DNA from: Trachelipus rathkii
Lineage: Eukaryota > Arthropoda > Malacostraca > Isopoda > Trachelipodidae
Assembly: GCA_015478945.1 (NCBI GenBank)
Contig: JABUQX010097548.1
Location: 15,001 to 79,000 of the forward strand
Reading direction: 5' to 3'
Length of the DNA stretch: 64,000 nucleotides
The notes under the pieces were generated by a model. It saw only the letters and a program-made list of their open reading frames with translations, had not been told where the DNA came from and did no database searches. Made by a program: the position numbers and the translations under genes. This document shows positions 35,868-48,356 of the stretch, piece after piece; within the stretch, counting starts at the first letter, position 1; every line of letters begins with the position of its first letter.

Positions 35868-38168
35868 TTGAAACTTTCATGGCGCGCCCTTTGCTGTCGA
35901 CAAGACGCCATGGGTTTTGGCGAAGAGAAACAAGACTATTATTGGTCGACTTCGGCGTTTAAAAAATCGTTATTTTTAATATATTCGTTCCTTCAGACCT
36001 GTCATTTTTCCTACGACGACAAAATCAACCACCGCGCGGGCTTCTGGAAATGGTTGGTCACCGGAGCTAGCTCCCAAATTTATGGTCGTCAATTCGGCGT
36101 GACTTAGCACGCAAAGTTTCTACATCGATACGGGCAGTGCAGAATCGCGTCGATTAATTTTTGCAACTTTTAGGCGAAGGGACGGGGACTGCCCTTCTCA
36201 TCGGAGACGGGAGAACTAATTACAACGGTAACATCATCGATATGTCGGTAGCTCTTTAAAGCGGAAGAATTGAATGATGTTCCGAAGAAATCGGACTAGC
36301 GACTCGTGCTTTGAGAAAGGCCAGAACCCTTAAAATTTGAACTGTCATACTTACTTATTCGACTGTGTCGCGAAAACAACCAGCGAGGGAGGGGTTTTCG
36401 TTTTGGTGTGGCCCACAGCTAGTAAGCCGGCCCTGCCAGACGATAATTCCGACGAGTGGGGACCGGTGAAACGGTGGCGTAACGTGAACGTTTTCAGCAG
36501 CCGTCGGAAGATGCCCCTATCAGCCCGAAAACATACTCGACTCTTTCCGTTTCCGCTGGAAAGGTCCCCTCTACTGCGGGCTAGTCAGTGATTCACGGGA
36601 TGATCCCCCAAATGGAAATTTATTCAGAGACCCCTCCTAAAACCGATTCGAAAGAGTATCCAATCAGCTTAATATTTTCCAGATTCTATCACAGAAATCC
36701 TTCAGAATACGGGGACTAGACGTCTTTTTTCCTTTTTCGTGAAAACGGGCTTATCGATACAGGGATACTGGCAGGCACAAATAGCTGTTACATTTCCTCG
36801 CGTAGGCAAGAGTTTGTAAAGTTCCGACCGAGGAATAATCGCGAAGGCCATGCACGCTTCAAGAGTTTTTAACCCTGGACGACGTTTTTTTGAAAAGTAG
36901 ACTCAGAATCTCTCATTCGCGGGACACATAACCCTTCCGTAACTGTCGATTTGAAGTAATCAATCCGTCAGCGACACGTAATTTCGGGCGCTGAACCGGC
37001 GCCCAAGCACCAACGGACTACGAATGAATGAGGCGAAATTTATCCCGCGCGAGAGACGTATTGTCTTTTAACAAGCACCTCCCTAGACTCTTTCCGCTGT
37101 GGTACCGCGGCGGTTTTGTTCGTTTTTCCGATGTAAGGCCACAAAAGCTTCTCGATACCCCCGTTTGGGATTCGACGGTCTTTAGTTCAAGAAAAACTAA
37201 AGGTCTCGAGAATTCGGTATAACTGGGAAAACGTTCCTTATAGCGGGGGATTCTTCCCCGGGCCTCGGTCCGGTCGGTCTGCGTGGAAGGTATAGAAGAC
37301 ATGCTTCGAAGATCGCCATTCCCCAGAGAAAATAGAATCGTAATTTTATTACGGCATGTCAGTCCCTCCATGATGGAGGCTCCGTCTCTCTCATGTCACC
37401 ACGGAAGAGAACCGAGTTATGAAGCCTCGTCGGAGTATAATTCACAACTTCCGTCGACGATCCTTCGAAGTGGCCGTGTGTAACACGGGCGCCTTTGTTT
37501 GACGATTCGTATTCTTTGTCGGACCGTACAATGGAAAAGTGGTGTGGTATGGTTATTTCAAAACGGAAGGCCGCTTCTGAAGAAGAAGGATTGGGCTGCG
37601 TCCAGTCCAATGAATCGTCGAAGAAATTCCGTTTATTCGAACCCAGTATCCGATAAATAAACTTCTGGTAGGGAACGGTTCTGACGGTGGAGACCAAATT
37701 GATCGTTAGATGAAGCCGACACCGAGTGAAAATCGATACTTTTGCATAGATTGCGGGCAAAAGCCACCTCTGCCGAGCGTGGCGTAACGTCGCCAAAAAC
37801 CTTTATTGTGCTGTTTCGCGCCGTGGCAATTTGCGGATTGCAACGCGAATCGGTATCAAACAAACTTTCCCCTTTCGAACGTGTTTCGGATATTCACCGG
37901 ACATGTGCACGGACTTATATCGGAACCCCACAACACGCCGCCAATCCCTCTTAAGAAGTTTAACACTCAAAAAACCCCAATATCACCGTGTAATCAATTC
38001 ACGGTCTCGACCGCGAGTGAGGGTGGTGTGGTGGCGGCGCGCGTCTCTGGATGTCTTATTGAATTTAGCGTTAAAAATCGCCTCGTTTTAGCCGCGGTAA
38101 ACCCGTTGATCGCGTACAGATTTCACATTCAATTCGTTGCTTCGCTACAAGATACAAAAATGGACTAG
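35868..38168 (+). pseudogene. Large plus-strand gene broken by frameshifts, Cys-rich C-terminal half
   Basis: Coding-like plus frames succeed each other: frame 3 at about 35868-36107, frame 1 at 36337-36591, frame 2 at 37028-37222 and 37283-37483, then another frame to about 37665. The last stretch, starting before 37720 and continuing as 37806-38168, runs to TAG at 38166. In the C-terminal part the frames contain CIDCGQKPP and then CCFAPWQFADC, a Cys pattern that could bind zinc. Minus-strand ORFs here (37018-37371, 37359-37796) look like shadows. At least four shifts are needed, so it is either a pseudogene or poorly corrected sequence. No family recognised. Confidence 0.45.
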
Positions 38169-38189
38169 TCTAGCAGTACCTTATAAGAT

Positions 38190-38750
38190 ACATCGAATAT
38201 GGATTAAAGGTATTATTAAATATAAAACGAGTAATAATATGACTTTCATTATTAAGCAGATCTGTTTATATTAGTATGTAAGATAAAATTTTATAATGTT
38301 ACACATAAATTATAGTCTTTAATTATTGAATGAAGAAACCGAGTACATTTTACCATCAAAAACAATGGCCGTTCTTGATTGATTTTCACTTTTTTTCTTC
38401 ATTGCGATGATATTCTTAAATCACATCTGTTCGCCGCCTGGGGGTTTTTGTAATCAATAGCAATTTCCTTTTCAAAATAACCATGTTCTAAATGCGTTGT
38501 GCAGATCTGCAAAAAATATTTGATGGCATTATCTCTTTTGTAATGTTTCGATATACCTAGATTAGGGGAGCCTAGCGTCTTACGATATTCGCGTGAGGTA
38601 AAGTGGTAGGAAAATCATGGATTGCCCACCAACTGATTGTAACTTGTGTGTCGTTAATCGTCAAGGAACTTTAACAAAATGAGTGACAGTTTTAGTCAAA
38701 ATAAGATTTTGTTCGTGCATGTGTGCAAAGACTTGTTTTCTGTTCTCAAG
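38190..38750. other. Intergenic stretch left of the inverted repeat
   Basis: AT-rich, no supported gene. Pairing with the right arm cannot be tested further left than about 38.76 kb because the mirrored sequence falls outside the window. Confidence 0.5.
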
Positions 38751-39109
38751 GCTATTTGAAGTCTTCACAATATATGGTTTATTACGGGCCTCCTTTGTAA
38801 GTCAACTAAACTAAACGGGTTTTTTTAGGGATATTTTTAATTTGCCGGTTCTTTTTAAGAACTTAATAGCGTCACATTCATGACTTTTTAATTCTTTTTA
38901 CCAGGATTGTTTTCCCCACCGGGTATTTCGAACCCCCGTGGGTGACGTTTTACATCCTGATACTTCAATCTTTTAGAACGACATTTTCAAAAAAAAAGGC
39001 ATTTCACTTTCTGTAAAACAAATTTCGTTTAGATCAAAATTAAAGTGCTTCTTTAAAAGGTAAATTGCCGATAGGTTTGGGAATATAACATGTATTAAAC
39101 TGATTAAAT

Positions 39110-39320
39110 AAAAAAATTTTTTTTTTTATAAAGTAAAGAGAAACTTGCAAAAGGATGATATTGGTTTAGGGCCATTTTAATAAAAGTTAATTATTTTTCA
39201 ATTATCCTCCTTTTCTTCTTTGCCATCTTTATTTTCTCGAATCTCACTTTTCAACATATAATTCCCCACGGTCGTGAAAATGCGAGTTCAAAAAATTTTA
39301 TCACAATCGGCATTCGAAAA
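39110..39320 (-). pseudogene. Left-arm copy of the small gene at 63439-63644
   Basis: Reverse complement pairs with the right-arm gene (shared AGTGAGATTCGAGAA and AAAGAAGAAAAGGAGG segments) but all frames are interrupted here. Confidence 0.4.
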
Positions 39321-39888
39321 CTCCTGATGCTCATTGAAATAATTATGATTTTTTAAAAAAAAAAGTTCCTTGGTTCATTTTTTGTAGTATCTAGCCCATT
39401 ACATTTATCATTTTCAAAAATATGTCTTTCAATAAAATGGTTTTTGGTGAAGAGGTGGTAATTTTTGAGTAAGCGGTCCAAATTTAAATTTTAGCTCTCA
39501 GTTTTTTACGGAGAGTTAAAATATTCAAGAATGGGTTTATTATCGTTTGTTGAAGTTCCCAAGATGAGCACTATGGATGGAAGCCCCATGACGTGTGGGA
39601 TGCTGATATCCGATAGTATCTATTAGATTTGGAAATGAGCGGCCAGATAAATTGATGACTATCGGCTGGTAGCCAAGGTTGTTGAATGTTATATCAGCTG
39701 CTGTTGTGGTGAAAAACGTAACACGCGACTTATAGTATAGTAGAATGTTGTTAAGGCATCTGTTCGCGTATCCACCGATTTTTCCCAGAGATTTTATTTT
39801 TTTCTTTATCAGTACTCCTCGACGTCACTAGTTTTTTTCCATTTCAGCACTTTTCAATAGATCTGGAATAACGTTTTAAACGGCCGAG

Positions 39889-40165
39889 ATGGATGGAAAG
39901 GCCAAGAGATGTGACGTGTCTCGCGAATGTACTTCGTTAAACAATGCAAATTCATTTCCGATGTTTAGGCTGAAGTGGTCTTTTTTTTTCCATGACCCTA
40001 CGGTGGTTGAAAAGCTGATGATCGTTTTCTATAGAAAACACGCCATCGAAAAGAAAACGATGAGATGCTTTCGTCAGTGCTCAAAGTCGTTTCTATTAAA
40101 AGCGTTTAAATCATTTGTAATTCATCGCAAGATAAGTAAGGTGAGAATGGAATTGCTGTTGTAAA
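39889..40165 (-). pseudogene. Left-arm copy of the gene at 62656-62922
   Basis: Mirrors the right-arm gene. The reverse complement contains the matching start-region ACGAAAGCATCTCATCGTT and the CCACCGTAG and CTCGTTTTC-type segments, but indels break the frame. An uninterrupted plus-strand frame of 91 codons at 39889-40164 is probably its antisense shadow, because the mirrored right arm is best open on the opposite sense. Confidence 0.45.
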
Positions 40166-40366
40166 ATATTCGTAAATTAAATAAATGTACAATTTTTCAA
40201 TCGTGAAGATAACAATTCTCGCAATCATATGATTCGAATAAAATGTTTGTGCAAATTATTTTTAGTCTGAATGGTCATATATGCGATATATATAGAAAAG
40301 CATTGTAATATACCAAAGATAACAGACGCGGAGAATATTTTGCTCTCATTGTCATTTCCCCATCCG

Positions 40367-40680
40367 AAAATTTATTTCTAAAGTAATATATTTTGCGAAA
40401 TTATTGTTCTTTTTTTGGCACAAATTTAATAGTATTTCGCCTTCGTGGATGATTCTCTGCAATATCACAAAGTTGGTCAACTGTCTCGCTCCATTCCTTC
40501 TCGTTTAATATTTTGGAATGGTGTATGAGCAAGCTGAAATATCTGATATAGGTGATGGGAATATTAAGCTTTTAGCAGAAATATGAATTCGCTTTTTGCC
40601 CCATTCGCGTCGAGCGTATCATGCTTATTAACGAACTTCACTCTTTTTTGAATTACCAATTCTTTTCATTTTGCTAAGTA
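40367..40680 (-). pseudogene. Left-arm copy of the gene at 62129-62443
   Basis: Pairs with the right-arm gene (shared GAATTCATATTTCTG segment and AGAGCAAAATATTCTC segment). Here the bases after CTG read CTAAAAGC instead of TAAAAGC, so the in-frame TAA seen in the right arm is absent, but other indels close the frame. Confidence 0.4.
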
Positions 40681-41029
40681 AGTAAAGCGATTTAGTGATC
40701 CGAATTTTGGTAATTTAACGACGTGTAAATAACCATTTGGTCGTAGATATCATTAGAAATGTATTCAAAAAATTTCTTGTGTGTTCCCATATAATTCTTT
40801 TGAATCATGAATTGTTCTCTCTCTAGAAATTCCTACTTTTGTCTCGTTTGTATTTATTGTTCTGAAAGACCTGAAAATGAGACCTCGTTAAATTTAAACT
40901 TTTGCAAGTTTTAATATGTGTTTTCGTAGAAGTTCTGCCGCAATGACCTATCTTCCCAAAAAAAATAACGCAGGGCTTGCTTGCATGTGTATTCAGTCAG
41001 TTTGTTAATACTTTGAACATATCTTAGTT

Positions 41030-41330
41030 TCAAGATGTGTGAAGGTAGAATGGAACGATGAAGAGCTTAAAATGTTTTCCCGTGAAATTATTTTCTTTCA
41101 TGTCAACACATATATGAATAATTATCTAAGGGATGCTTCGAAGTATAAACTGGATAATTGTTTTCAAGCTTAGGATGTGATTCGTAGGAGTGTATTCAAT
41201 GCCATATTTAGTGGGTCAATGCCAAATAAAATTTGAAAAATATCGGTCACGGTGAGATAAAATCTAAAATTTAAATTTTCTAATAAAAATATTTAGTTAA
41301 TTAATTCTTTCAATTTTTTATTTTTTTATT
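41030..41330 (+). pseudogene. Left-arm copy of the gene at 61425-61733
   Basis: Mirrors the right-arm minus-strand gene: ATGTGTGA start region at about 41034, CCCGTGAAATTATTT and TTCGAAG segments. Stops and shifts interrupt it throughout. Confidence 0.4.
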
Positions 41331-41457
41331 TATAATTTCATATGAAACAACATATATAATAAAGAGCAGAAATTATTATTTTCTTTAGATTCAATTTTCA
41401 AAAAGTTTTTCAAGTTACAAAACATTAAGGTATATTTTTTTTGATGGAAGGACTGAA

Positions 41458-41640
41458 ACCCATTTCACGTAACGATATAATTTTTATGAGCCGCTTAGTC
41501 GTATTTATAATTCGGCAAATGCTGAGTTTCCTTTTTTTATCACCATCTGTCAAGGAGAGGGGAAAATATAAGATTCAGCAGACCGGATTTTTAATAAAAA
41601 AATTTAGGTGAGATTATTCTTACGTGAGGTTGACAGAAAT
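41458..41640 (-). pseudogene. Left-arm copy of the small gene at 61170-61352
   Basis: Aligns over its whole length with the open right-arm ORF (shared CGTCTGCTGAATC-like, CCCCTCTCCT and GGATAAAAAA-type segments) but the frame is broken by indels. Confidence 0.5.
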
Positions 41641-41689
41641 ATTATGTTTGAAAACTATGTGCGGGATAATTGGCTCAGAAATCTAATTT

Positions 41690-43115
41690 TCTAGTTGCGC
41701 AATTTTCGATTTAAATTAGTGAAAGAGCCCCACACTTGCAAACGTTATGAAATGAAGGCTTTCTAAATGGCTGCGAAATATTAACGGTGGTCGAAGACCG
41801 CTTAAAATATGTGCGCGAAACTTGAGGATAAAGGACTTGTCGAGATTTTTTTCCCTCTCCTCAATAAAAATTTTCAGTTCGCAAATTTTCGGAATTATAT
41901 TAGTGAAATGAGCTTAATATTGCGAAATTAGTTGAATAGAGAAGCCTAATTGCGTAAAATTAGTAGAATGGCTTAAAAAAAATTGCGAAATTTAGTGCAC
42001 ATGAGGCCGGCCTTAAAAATTGGGGCGGAACTGAGAAGGTTGATCACGATTTTCCTCTCTCGAAAAAACTATTTATCCAGTTCGAATTTTCGATTTAAAG
42101 ATAGTGAAGAGCCTTAAAGAATTTCAAAATTAAGTGAGAATGAGCCCTTTAAAATTGAGAAACTTAGGTGAATGAGCCTAAAAGTTTGCGAAACTGAAAA
42201 GGATCGCGGATTTTTCCTCTCTCAAGAAAACTTGTTTTAGTTCGCATTTCGAATGTTATAGTTAGTGAAATGACAGCCACGTGCGTATGTTCTTTAAATT
42301 GCGAATTAGTGATTGGGCCTTAATTGCGAATTAAGTTGAAGTGGAGCTTAAATTGGCGAACTGAAAAGGGTGATCGGATTCCTCTCCTCGAAAACATTTT
42401 TTCAGTCTCGCATATTTCGATTAAATTAGTGAATGTTAAGCCCTTAACTTGCGAATAGTGAATGAGCTCTAAATTTGTGAAAATTAGGTCGAATGACCTT
42501 AAATTGCGAATCTGAGAAAGGATCGAGGTTTTCCTCTCCCGTCAAAAAAATTTCAGTTTCGCATTTTTCGAATTATATTTAAGTGAATGATCCTTTAATT
42601 TGCGAAAATTAATTAAATGCGAATTAAAGGTGAATGGCCACCTTAAATTGCGTAACTGATGAAAAGGTGGAAGTGTCGACTTTTCCTCTCCTCGAAAAAC
42701 TTTTTCAGTTTGCATTTCGAGCTTTAATCTAAGTGAATGAGCCTTAATTGCGAAATTAAAGTGAATGAAATGCCATTAATTGCGAAATGTAGTGAATGAC
42801 CGTTCAATTGCGACTGAAAACGGTCGGAATCGCATTTTTCTCCGTTGTAAAACTTTTTCAGTTCGCCTTTTCGATTTAAATTAAGTCGAATGTGATATTA
42901 AGATTGCGAACAAGGGTTGAAAGTGAAATCGTATTTTTTCCTTGTTCGCTCGATGAGACTTTTTCCAGTTCGCATTGTCAGAATTGTAAAAATAGTGAAT
43001 GAGAGATTTAAGTAAGATTGGCCGACAGTGAAAGATTGATCGATTTTCCTCTCCTCGACGGAACGTTTCAGTTCGCATTGTCACCGGCTGACATTATAAA
43101 TGAGAGCCTTTAAAA
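41690..43115. repeat. Tandem array, left arm, period about 150-190 bp
   Basis: The landmark CCTCTCCTCGAAAAACTTTTTCAGTTCGC, in decayed forms, recurs near 41865, 42058, 42222, 42387, 42535, 42685, 42840, 42952 and 43048. Between landmarks lie two or three subrepeats of about 35-40 bp of the type TTAGTGAATGAGCCTTAAATTGCGAA. Copies differ by many indels. Not a CRISPR array: units are degenerate along their full length and there are no constant repeats with unique spacers. Confidence 0.85.
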
Positions 43116-43119
43116 TTGC

Positions 43120-43330
43120 GAACTGTAATATATATAATATAGAATAGATATATATATATTTATATAGCTTCTTGTTTGGTATTGTTAAATAATAGTATAT
43201 TATCTATAGTAATATATATTATGTAATATGATTATAGTATATAATATAAATATATATATATATATAGTAATATATAATATTATATTTGTTATATATTACT
43301 TGTATTATATATACTATATATATAGTACCA
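43120..43330. repeat. (TA)n block, left arm
   Basis: Imperfect (TA)n with single G or C interruptions. Mirrors the block at 59535-59755 and directly abuts the tandem array, as in the right arm. Confidence 0.85.
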
Positions 43331-45045
43331 AGAAAAGGTCTTCCAGGCGTGGCGTCGCATGTAATTTATTCTCAAAAATTAACGTAAGGGGATTTTGATT
43401 AGTGGACAAAGAAATAAAATATGAATATTTGGAAAGTCATATAACGTAAGGAATTTATTGCCTGTGGAATTAATTTCATGAGTTTTCTTACTAACAGAAA
43501 TAGTATAAAGAGCAATATAAGTAATTTGTAAGGTATGTTTTTCTATTAAATTATGTGTATGAAAAGTGATCTTTTTGAGTAATTTTGTGTAACATTAACT
43601 AGTTTAGCTATAAATAATACACTACCTCTTCAATACGTAAATAATTGAGTTATGCGTAAATCGAGAATGTTTTGTTTCAAAATTGGTGTTTGTATATTTT
43701 GAATCATTTACGTAAAGAATATTTCAATATTGGTAAATTTATGGGATATGAATTTTAACTATACGAATAAGAAGAAGTTTTGCCTAATTTTTTCTTTAAA
43801 CTTTCGTTAAGGATGGTAAATAATCGTTTTTTCAGCCCCTAATTTTTTTCTAAGCGGCGTTTTATAAAATAACTGTATATAGTTATAATTTTAATTTAGC
43901 GATATTTTGATAATCACTTTGTTTTTTTTCTCCTGGAAAGTCAAAATACCAGCGGCAAAACCGTTGAACACAAAAAAAATTCATATTTTCAGGCAGTTCT
44001 AGCTACAGTAAGATATGTTAAAACCTATAATCTCATTGCACCCTGAAAGTGAAACAAACTTATATATTACTATATATATCAACTAAATTTTAATAGTACT
44101 ATAGTATAACTATATATAATATATATAGTATATAATATATATACGTAGTAAACTATTAAAGAAACGTATAATATAAAATAGACCTCGAAAAAATCGTCTG
44201 ATTCGCATAATAATAAATGTTCCGCTTTCACGAACTTACCTTGGCGAGCATTTTGACGTTAAGTTAACTTTTCATCATTTGGTATTTTGGAAATTAAGAT
44301 TTTTTGGCTTGCTAAATAAAACTTGGTATAAGAGGCTTACAATCTTTTCGATTAGAGATAATTGGTATTTAATGTCATTTGTTTGGTTTGATGGAACGAT
44401 CCGGTTACTTTATTTTTACAAAATTTAAATTTTATTACTTGTAAAATAACGACTTAAGTTATTGTTAAACATATCTATTTGAAAGGGACTTCAAGAAAGT
44501 AAGCTTGTGAATAATTTACATGAGTTTTCAGTTCCACGATAATAAGTTTTACAAATAAATAATAATTTTTAAGGTAATGTTTCCTTGAAAGTGATGTGCT
44601 AAACTATGCTTTCCTTAAGAATTGTGCGAAGGAGAAATAGAGAAATAAATACAAAAATAAATCGAAAGAATTTTTTTTGCATTGCATATGAGAATATTTG
44701 TTTCAAATCATTTACCTATGATAATTTTCCTTAATTGGCAAAGAAGAAATAAAAAATAAATTTACAAGAAAACTAAATAAAGTTTAATTTTTTTTTTTTT
44801 AAACTTTCATTTAGCAAATTAATTCGTTCCTCCCCCGGCGTATTGTTTTTTTTTTTACGGCTTTCAAAAAACTTGTACAAGTGTTTAAATTTTTTATTTA
44901 GCACATATTTTTATCCGATAGTATCGGAGTCAATTTCAAATGCAGCCTGCGCGTTCCCAAGAATAAAATGAACCTTTGAAAAACGTTATTGAAAATGGGA
45001 AAATTAAGAACATCGGCATCACACACTTTAGATTAGAAGAATTAT
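43331..45045. other. AT-rich stretch of left arm
   Basis: No gene supported on this arm. The part at about 43350-43500 mirrors the right-arm ORF at 59308-59517, whose frame is not kept here. A (TA)n block at about 44060-44160 mirrors one at about 58795-58875. Confidence 0.55.
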
Positions 45046-45165
45046 ATTTATTATATATATATATATATTAATATGTCTCTCCATATATACATACCATTTT
45101 TAAAGATAATTTAAATTAATAAATATTATTATATATAAATATAAATTTTAATATTTTTTACTAAA
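45045..45165. repeat. (TA)n block, left arm
   Basis: Short imperfect (TA)n. Mirrors the block at about 57680-57790. Confidence 0.75.
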
Positions 45166-45429
45166 TTTGTGTTTAGATTAAAATCTTATCTTGTGAGGTA
45201 CTAAAATTCACATTCAAATAGTAACGTTTGAAGATTTTATTGCAAAGCCTAGCTCGGTAACCTTTTAATAACTTTGATCCTTTAATCCGAAATACTAATT
45301 AAGCTATGAATTGTATATTTAACGTTTTTTTCAATAGTTCCTCGTTAACTTTAATTTAAGAAGTATGATATCTAGGCTATTATAAAATCCTGTAATATAA
45401 TCTGTTTGCGCATTGCTTATAAATTCAGA

Positions 45430-45790
45430 TTATATTTCGTTGGATAATAAAGAGAATGCTAAACGAAGGTAATCAAAGGGAATAAGGATACAAATTAGGA
45501 GAGAAGTTTTAAAGACCGTTGTGAAGCGGGGAAAAAGAGAGCAAAAACTGCTCGATTTTTCCGTAGAGAATGAAAAAATGAAAGTCGGTGCAATACAAGG
45601 CGGAGAAGAGATAAAGCTCAATGTTCATCGTCCATCCTCTCATAGCTCTAATTTCTTGCAAAAATTATCTTCGAAGAGCCGGAGTGAATCCATTCATCGA
45701 CGTCCACAAGAACTGACACAGAAGAAGACACTCATCGTCAAAAGATATAAAAAAAAGATGAACGTTGTTATACACCGAATGAAGTGAAGA
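45430..45790 (+). CDS. Hypothetical basic protein, left-arm copy
   Basis: The plus frame at 45521-45787 (no ATG at its start, first ATG at about 45578) encodes a charged, Lys/Arg/Ser/Gln-rich product with a strongly basic C-terminal third (KRYKKKMN). The mirrored right-arm segment (about 57000-57400, minus) contains the same AGAAAGTTTTAAGA...CAAAAACTGCTCGA order but is shifted and carries about 100 extra bases. Upstream ATG candidates at about 45455 are in other frames. Possibly a small nucleic-acid-binding protein. Confidence 0.35.
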
Positions 45791-45999
45791 AGATAATCCT
45801 ACATCAAGACAATTGACGTAAGTGATATTGAACGTATTACTATTCAAGAACTCTTACGCGTAAGTTTGATTTTATATATTTATTCCATTATTTTTTTGGC
45901 ATATTTCATTCTAGAGAATTGAAAAAATTGGAGGGTTCTATAATTCATTTCTTTTTGAACACAGTTTTCATTAGGCATATTGAAGTTTGTTTTAACTAA

Positions 46000-46165
46000 T
46001 ATGTATATATAGTAATATATAGTCTATATAGTATATATATATACTGTAATATATATATATATATATTATATATATATTATATATATGATATATATATATA
46101 TTATATATATAATATATATGATATATATATATATTATATATATTACTTATAGTATATATATTGCA
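46000..46165. repeat. (TA)n block, left arm
   Basis: Long imperfect (TA)n. Mirrors 56585-56755. Confidence 0.85.
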
Positions 46166-46179
46166 GAGAGAAAAATCTA

Positions 46180-46374
46180 TTGATGAAGTTTTATTTCAAC
46201 ATACTACGAACGAAGTTTAATGAGAAACCAGCTTACAACTACTACGAGACAACCATCGGAGAGGAAGATGGGCGGGAGAGCATTCTCCCAGAAATGAAAG
46301 AAACACGTCGTAAAAACAGGGAATTAAGTGTTTATGTTTGGCTTAAGTTTGGGTTGAAGAATAGCAAAAAATAG
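46180..46374 (+). CDS. Small hypothetical protein, 64 aa, left-arm copy
   Basis: An open frame from TTG at 46180 (ATG at 46183) to TAG at 46372. Hydrophilic, with an EEDGRES acidic patch and basic KETRRKNRE segment. The mirrored right-arm region (about 56395-56560, minus) has the same ACAACTACTACG and GAAGATGG segments in shifted frames. It lies upstream of, and in the same direction as, the recombinase gene and could be part of its N-terminal region. No family recognised. Confidence 0.3.
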   Translation: MMKFYFNILRTKFNEKPAYNYYETTIGEEDGRESILPEMKETRRKNRELSVYVWLKFGLKNSKK

Positions 46375-46937
46375 TTCATATTGTTTTTCCTATTGTAAAT
46401 ATTTAATTAGCTTATACTCGTTTTTTTTTTTATTTTTTATAGGTCATTCACCGATCTCTTAAAGACCATTTGAAATCGAAAACCATGATAAAATTTAGCA
46501 TAAACTAGAGGACTCTACTAAATTAAATGCGAACTGCAAGTAGTCTTTTACACATCGAATAAAAATGAAAATGTTTTGGGGGCTGTGTGCGTAATATGCC
46601 AAAAATATTTTTTAACAACATGAATCATGCACGTGAGAAAAAAACACCATAAAATCTAATCGTTCAGCAGCGAAGAGAGCTTAAAAACGTACTAAGCCGA
46701 CCGTCAATATGGGGGACAAAAACAAATCAAAAGAGTAAAAATGATGGCGACGCACGTTGGGTGACGGAAATGAATTGGAAAATCGAAAAATAAAAAACAA
46801 AATATCGTGCCTCCGATGGGTAGACAGCCACTCAGATGTAATAGAAGATAATTTGATAACAAAATAAATAAGTCTCCTCTTTTTTAAAAGAATAATTACC
46901 GGGCGTTATAACGAAAGATTCCTCTGCTGAGGGTTTC

Positions 46938-48304
46938 AAAATGTCACGCAAACTATATTATCTGTGTATATTTCCGCACTGCGGTTTTGGTAAAAATCCA
47001 CATACTCTTCCATTTCGTGCTTTCTCTCCCGATGCCAAAAAAAAGCGGCCAATCTCTTCAATATCACTCGTGTTGGGTATGATTGTATTCTTTTGTAAAG
47101 CGAGGCACGGGGTCAAAAAATATTTATCGCTACTGAATGGGTGGTCGAAAAAGACCACGGCTTTCGCGCGAACAACCAATGAACGCATGAAAATCGAAGG
47201 ATTTCGGTAAAATTTGTGAAAGCGCCAGATGATGAAACCGCCTGAAACAAAGTTTCAAATCGGGCACGTGAAAAATCCTAAAGAGCTTCATAGCGCCGAG
47301 AAATATCCTCGTTATTTCATCACATAGTTTAGCTAGCTGCTAACAAGCAGCGTGTCAGTGGACAGGAGGAAAGAAAGAAGAGATGTGACAAAGATATGAT
47401 TATTCTTGGCGAAGCAATATCGATAAGAGTGGATGTGCAAGACCATAATTTTTCTTACGCGGATGAAGAATCTCATCACGGGATGAATTTTAACTCAAAG
47501 ATGTATCATGACACACCAAGCAGCTATACGACCAAGAAACATTCTGTTATTTTTTACTGGTTTCTGGCGGCTTCCCTCGGAGGTCCGCATTCCATATGCA
47601 GAATACTGACGATGGAGGGAGACAAAATATAAAAAAATACAAAACTGTGAGCGAATCGTGTGGCGTCCGATGTTTCGACACGCTCCCGCAGCCCGGTTTC
47701 TTGAATCAGACGCGGAACTCAAAATCTTTAAACATATTAAACTGCAGAAACACACAAACCTCAAAGACTATGTACGGGGGACGCAACAATACATGTGAAC
47801 GTCACAACATTGAAAATGCAAGTGCTGAACGCTTTTATAATCGTGACGACGTTGAGACCGACGTTTTTCTGGAGGCCCGGCGAGAAAATGGCGGCCCCCT
47901 GAAAGGCGTTTGAAGAGGGAAAAGAGAGAGTTAGAGAATCCTCCAGAGACAGTGCGTGCAAAAAAAGAGAGCGGATCTTCTGGCTCTTTCGATCCCTCAG
48001 AAAATGTTTGTTTCTTTAATATCGAAAATGGTGTATTTCCACGACTCAAGCGCTAGGCAACGCCATGAAAAAAATTAACGAAAAATGTGCGATTTTGCAG
48101 AAGCAATTACAACCAACGGTTTCAACAGGAAAAGGCAGCGAACTACGAACGGCCCGTGTCTACAACCGCGAAGCTTTCGGAAAAAACGTTCGCTCGTATT
48201 TAATGGATATCATTTTCACGAAAATACGGCGGAGAGAATATTACAAACGCTACTTAAATAAGAAGGTACCGGTAACCTACCAACGGGGCGTATCCCTAGA
48301 ATAG
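46938..48304 (+). pseudogene. Tyrosine recombinase (Crypton/phage-integrase-like), left-arm copy, frameshifted
   Basis: Mirrors the right-arm recombinase. The nucleotide match is clear at 47866-47935 (TTCTGGAGGCC...GAAATGGCGGCC), 48035-48070 (ACGACTCAAGCGCTAGGCAACGCCATG) and 48220-48260. The likely start is the ATG at 46941, giving an N-terminal segment with a CIFPHCG pair of Cys. From about 47490 to 48304 the coding frame is scattered over all three frames by indels, so the copy as given cannot be translated. Strand transfer and integration or excision of DNA would be the family's role. It is followed closely by the charged Ser/Arg-rich gene on the same strand. Confidence 0.55.
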
Positions 48305-48356
48305 CAAAAAGGAAGTCCTCTAGACTACATTTTTCCATAAACAACTTAGCAAATAG

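Noticed and set aside
37359..37796. 145-codon minus-strand open frame, with 37018-37371
   Set aside because: The plus strand over the same interval gives better coding texture with Cys clusters and continues into 38168; these look like antisense shadows.
41690..43115. CRISPR-like appearance of the tandem arrays (also 26880-30610 and 59755-61130)
   Set aside because: Units are 150-340 bp, degenerate along their whole length, without short constant repeats, unique spacers or cas genes, and the context is eukaryotic.
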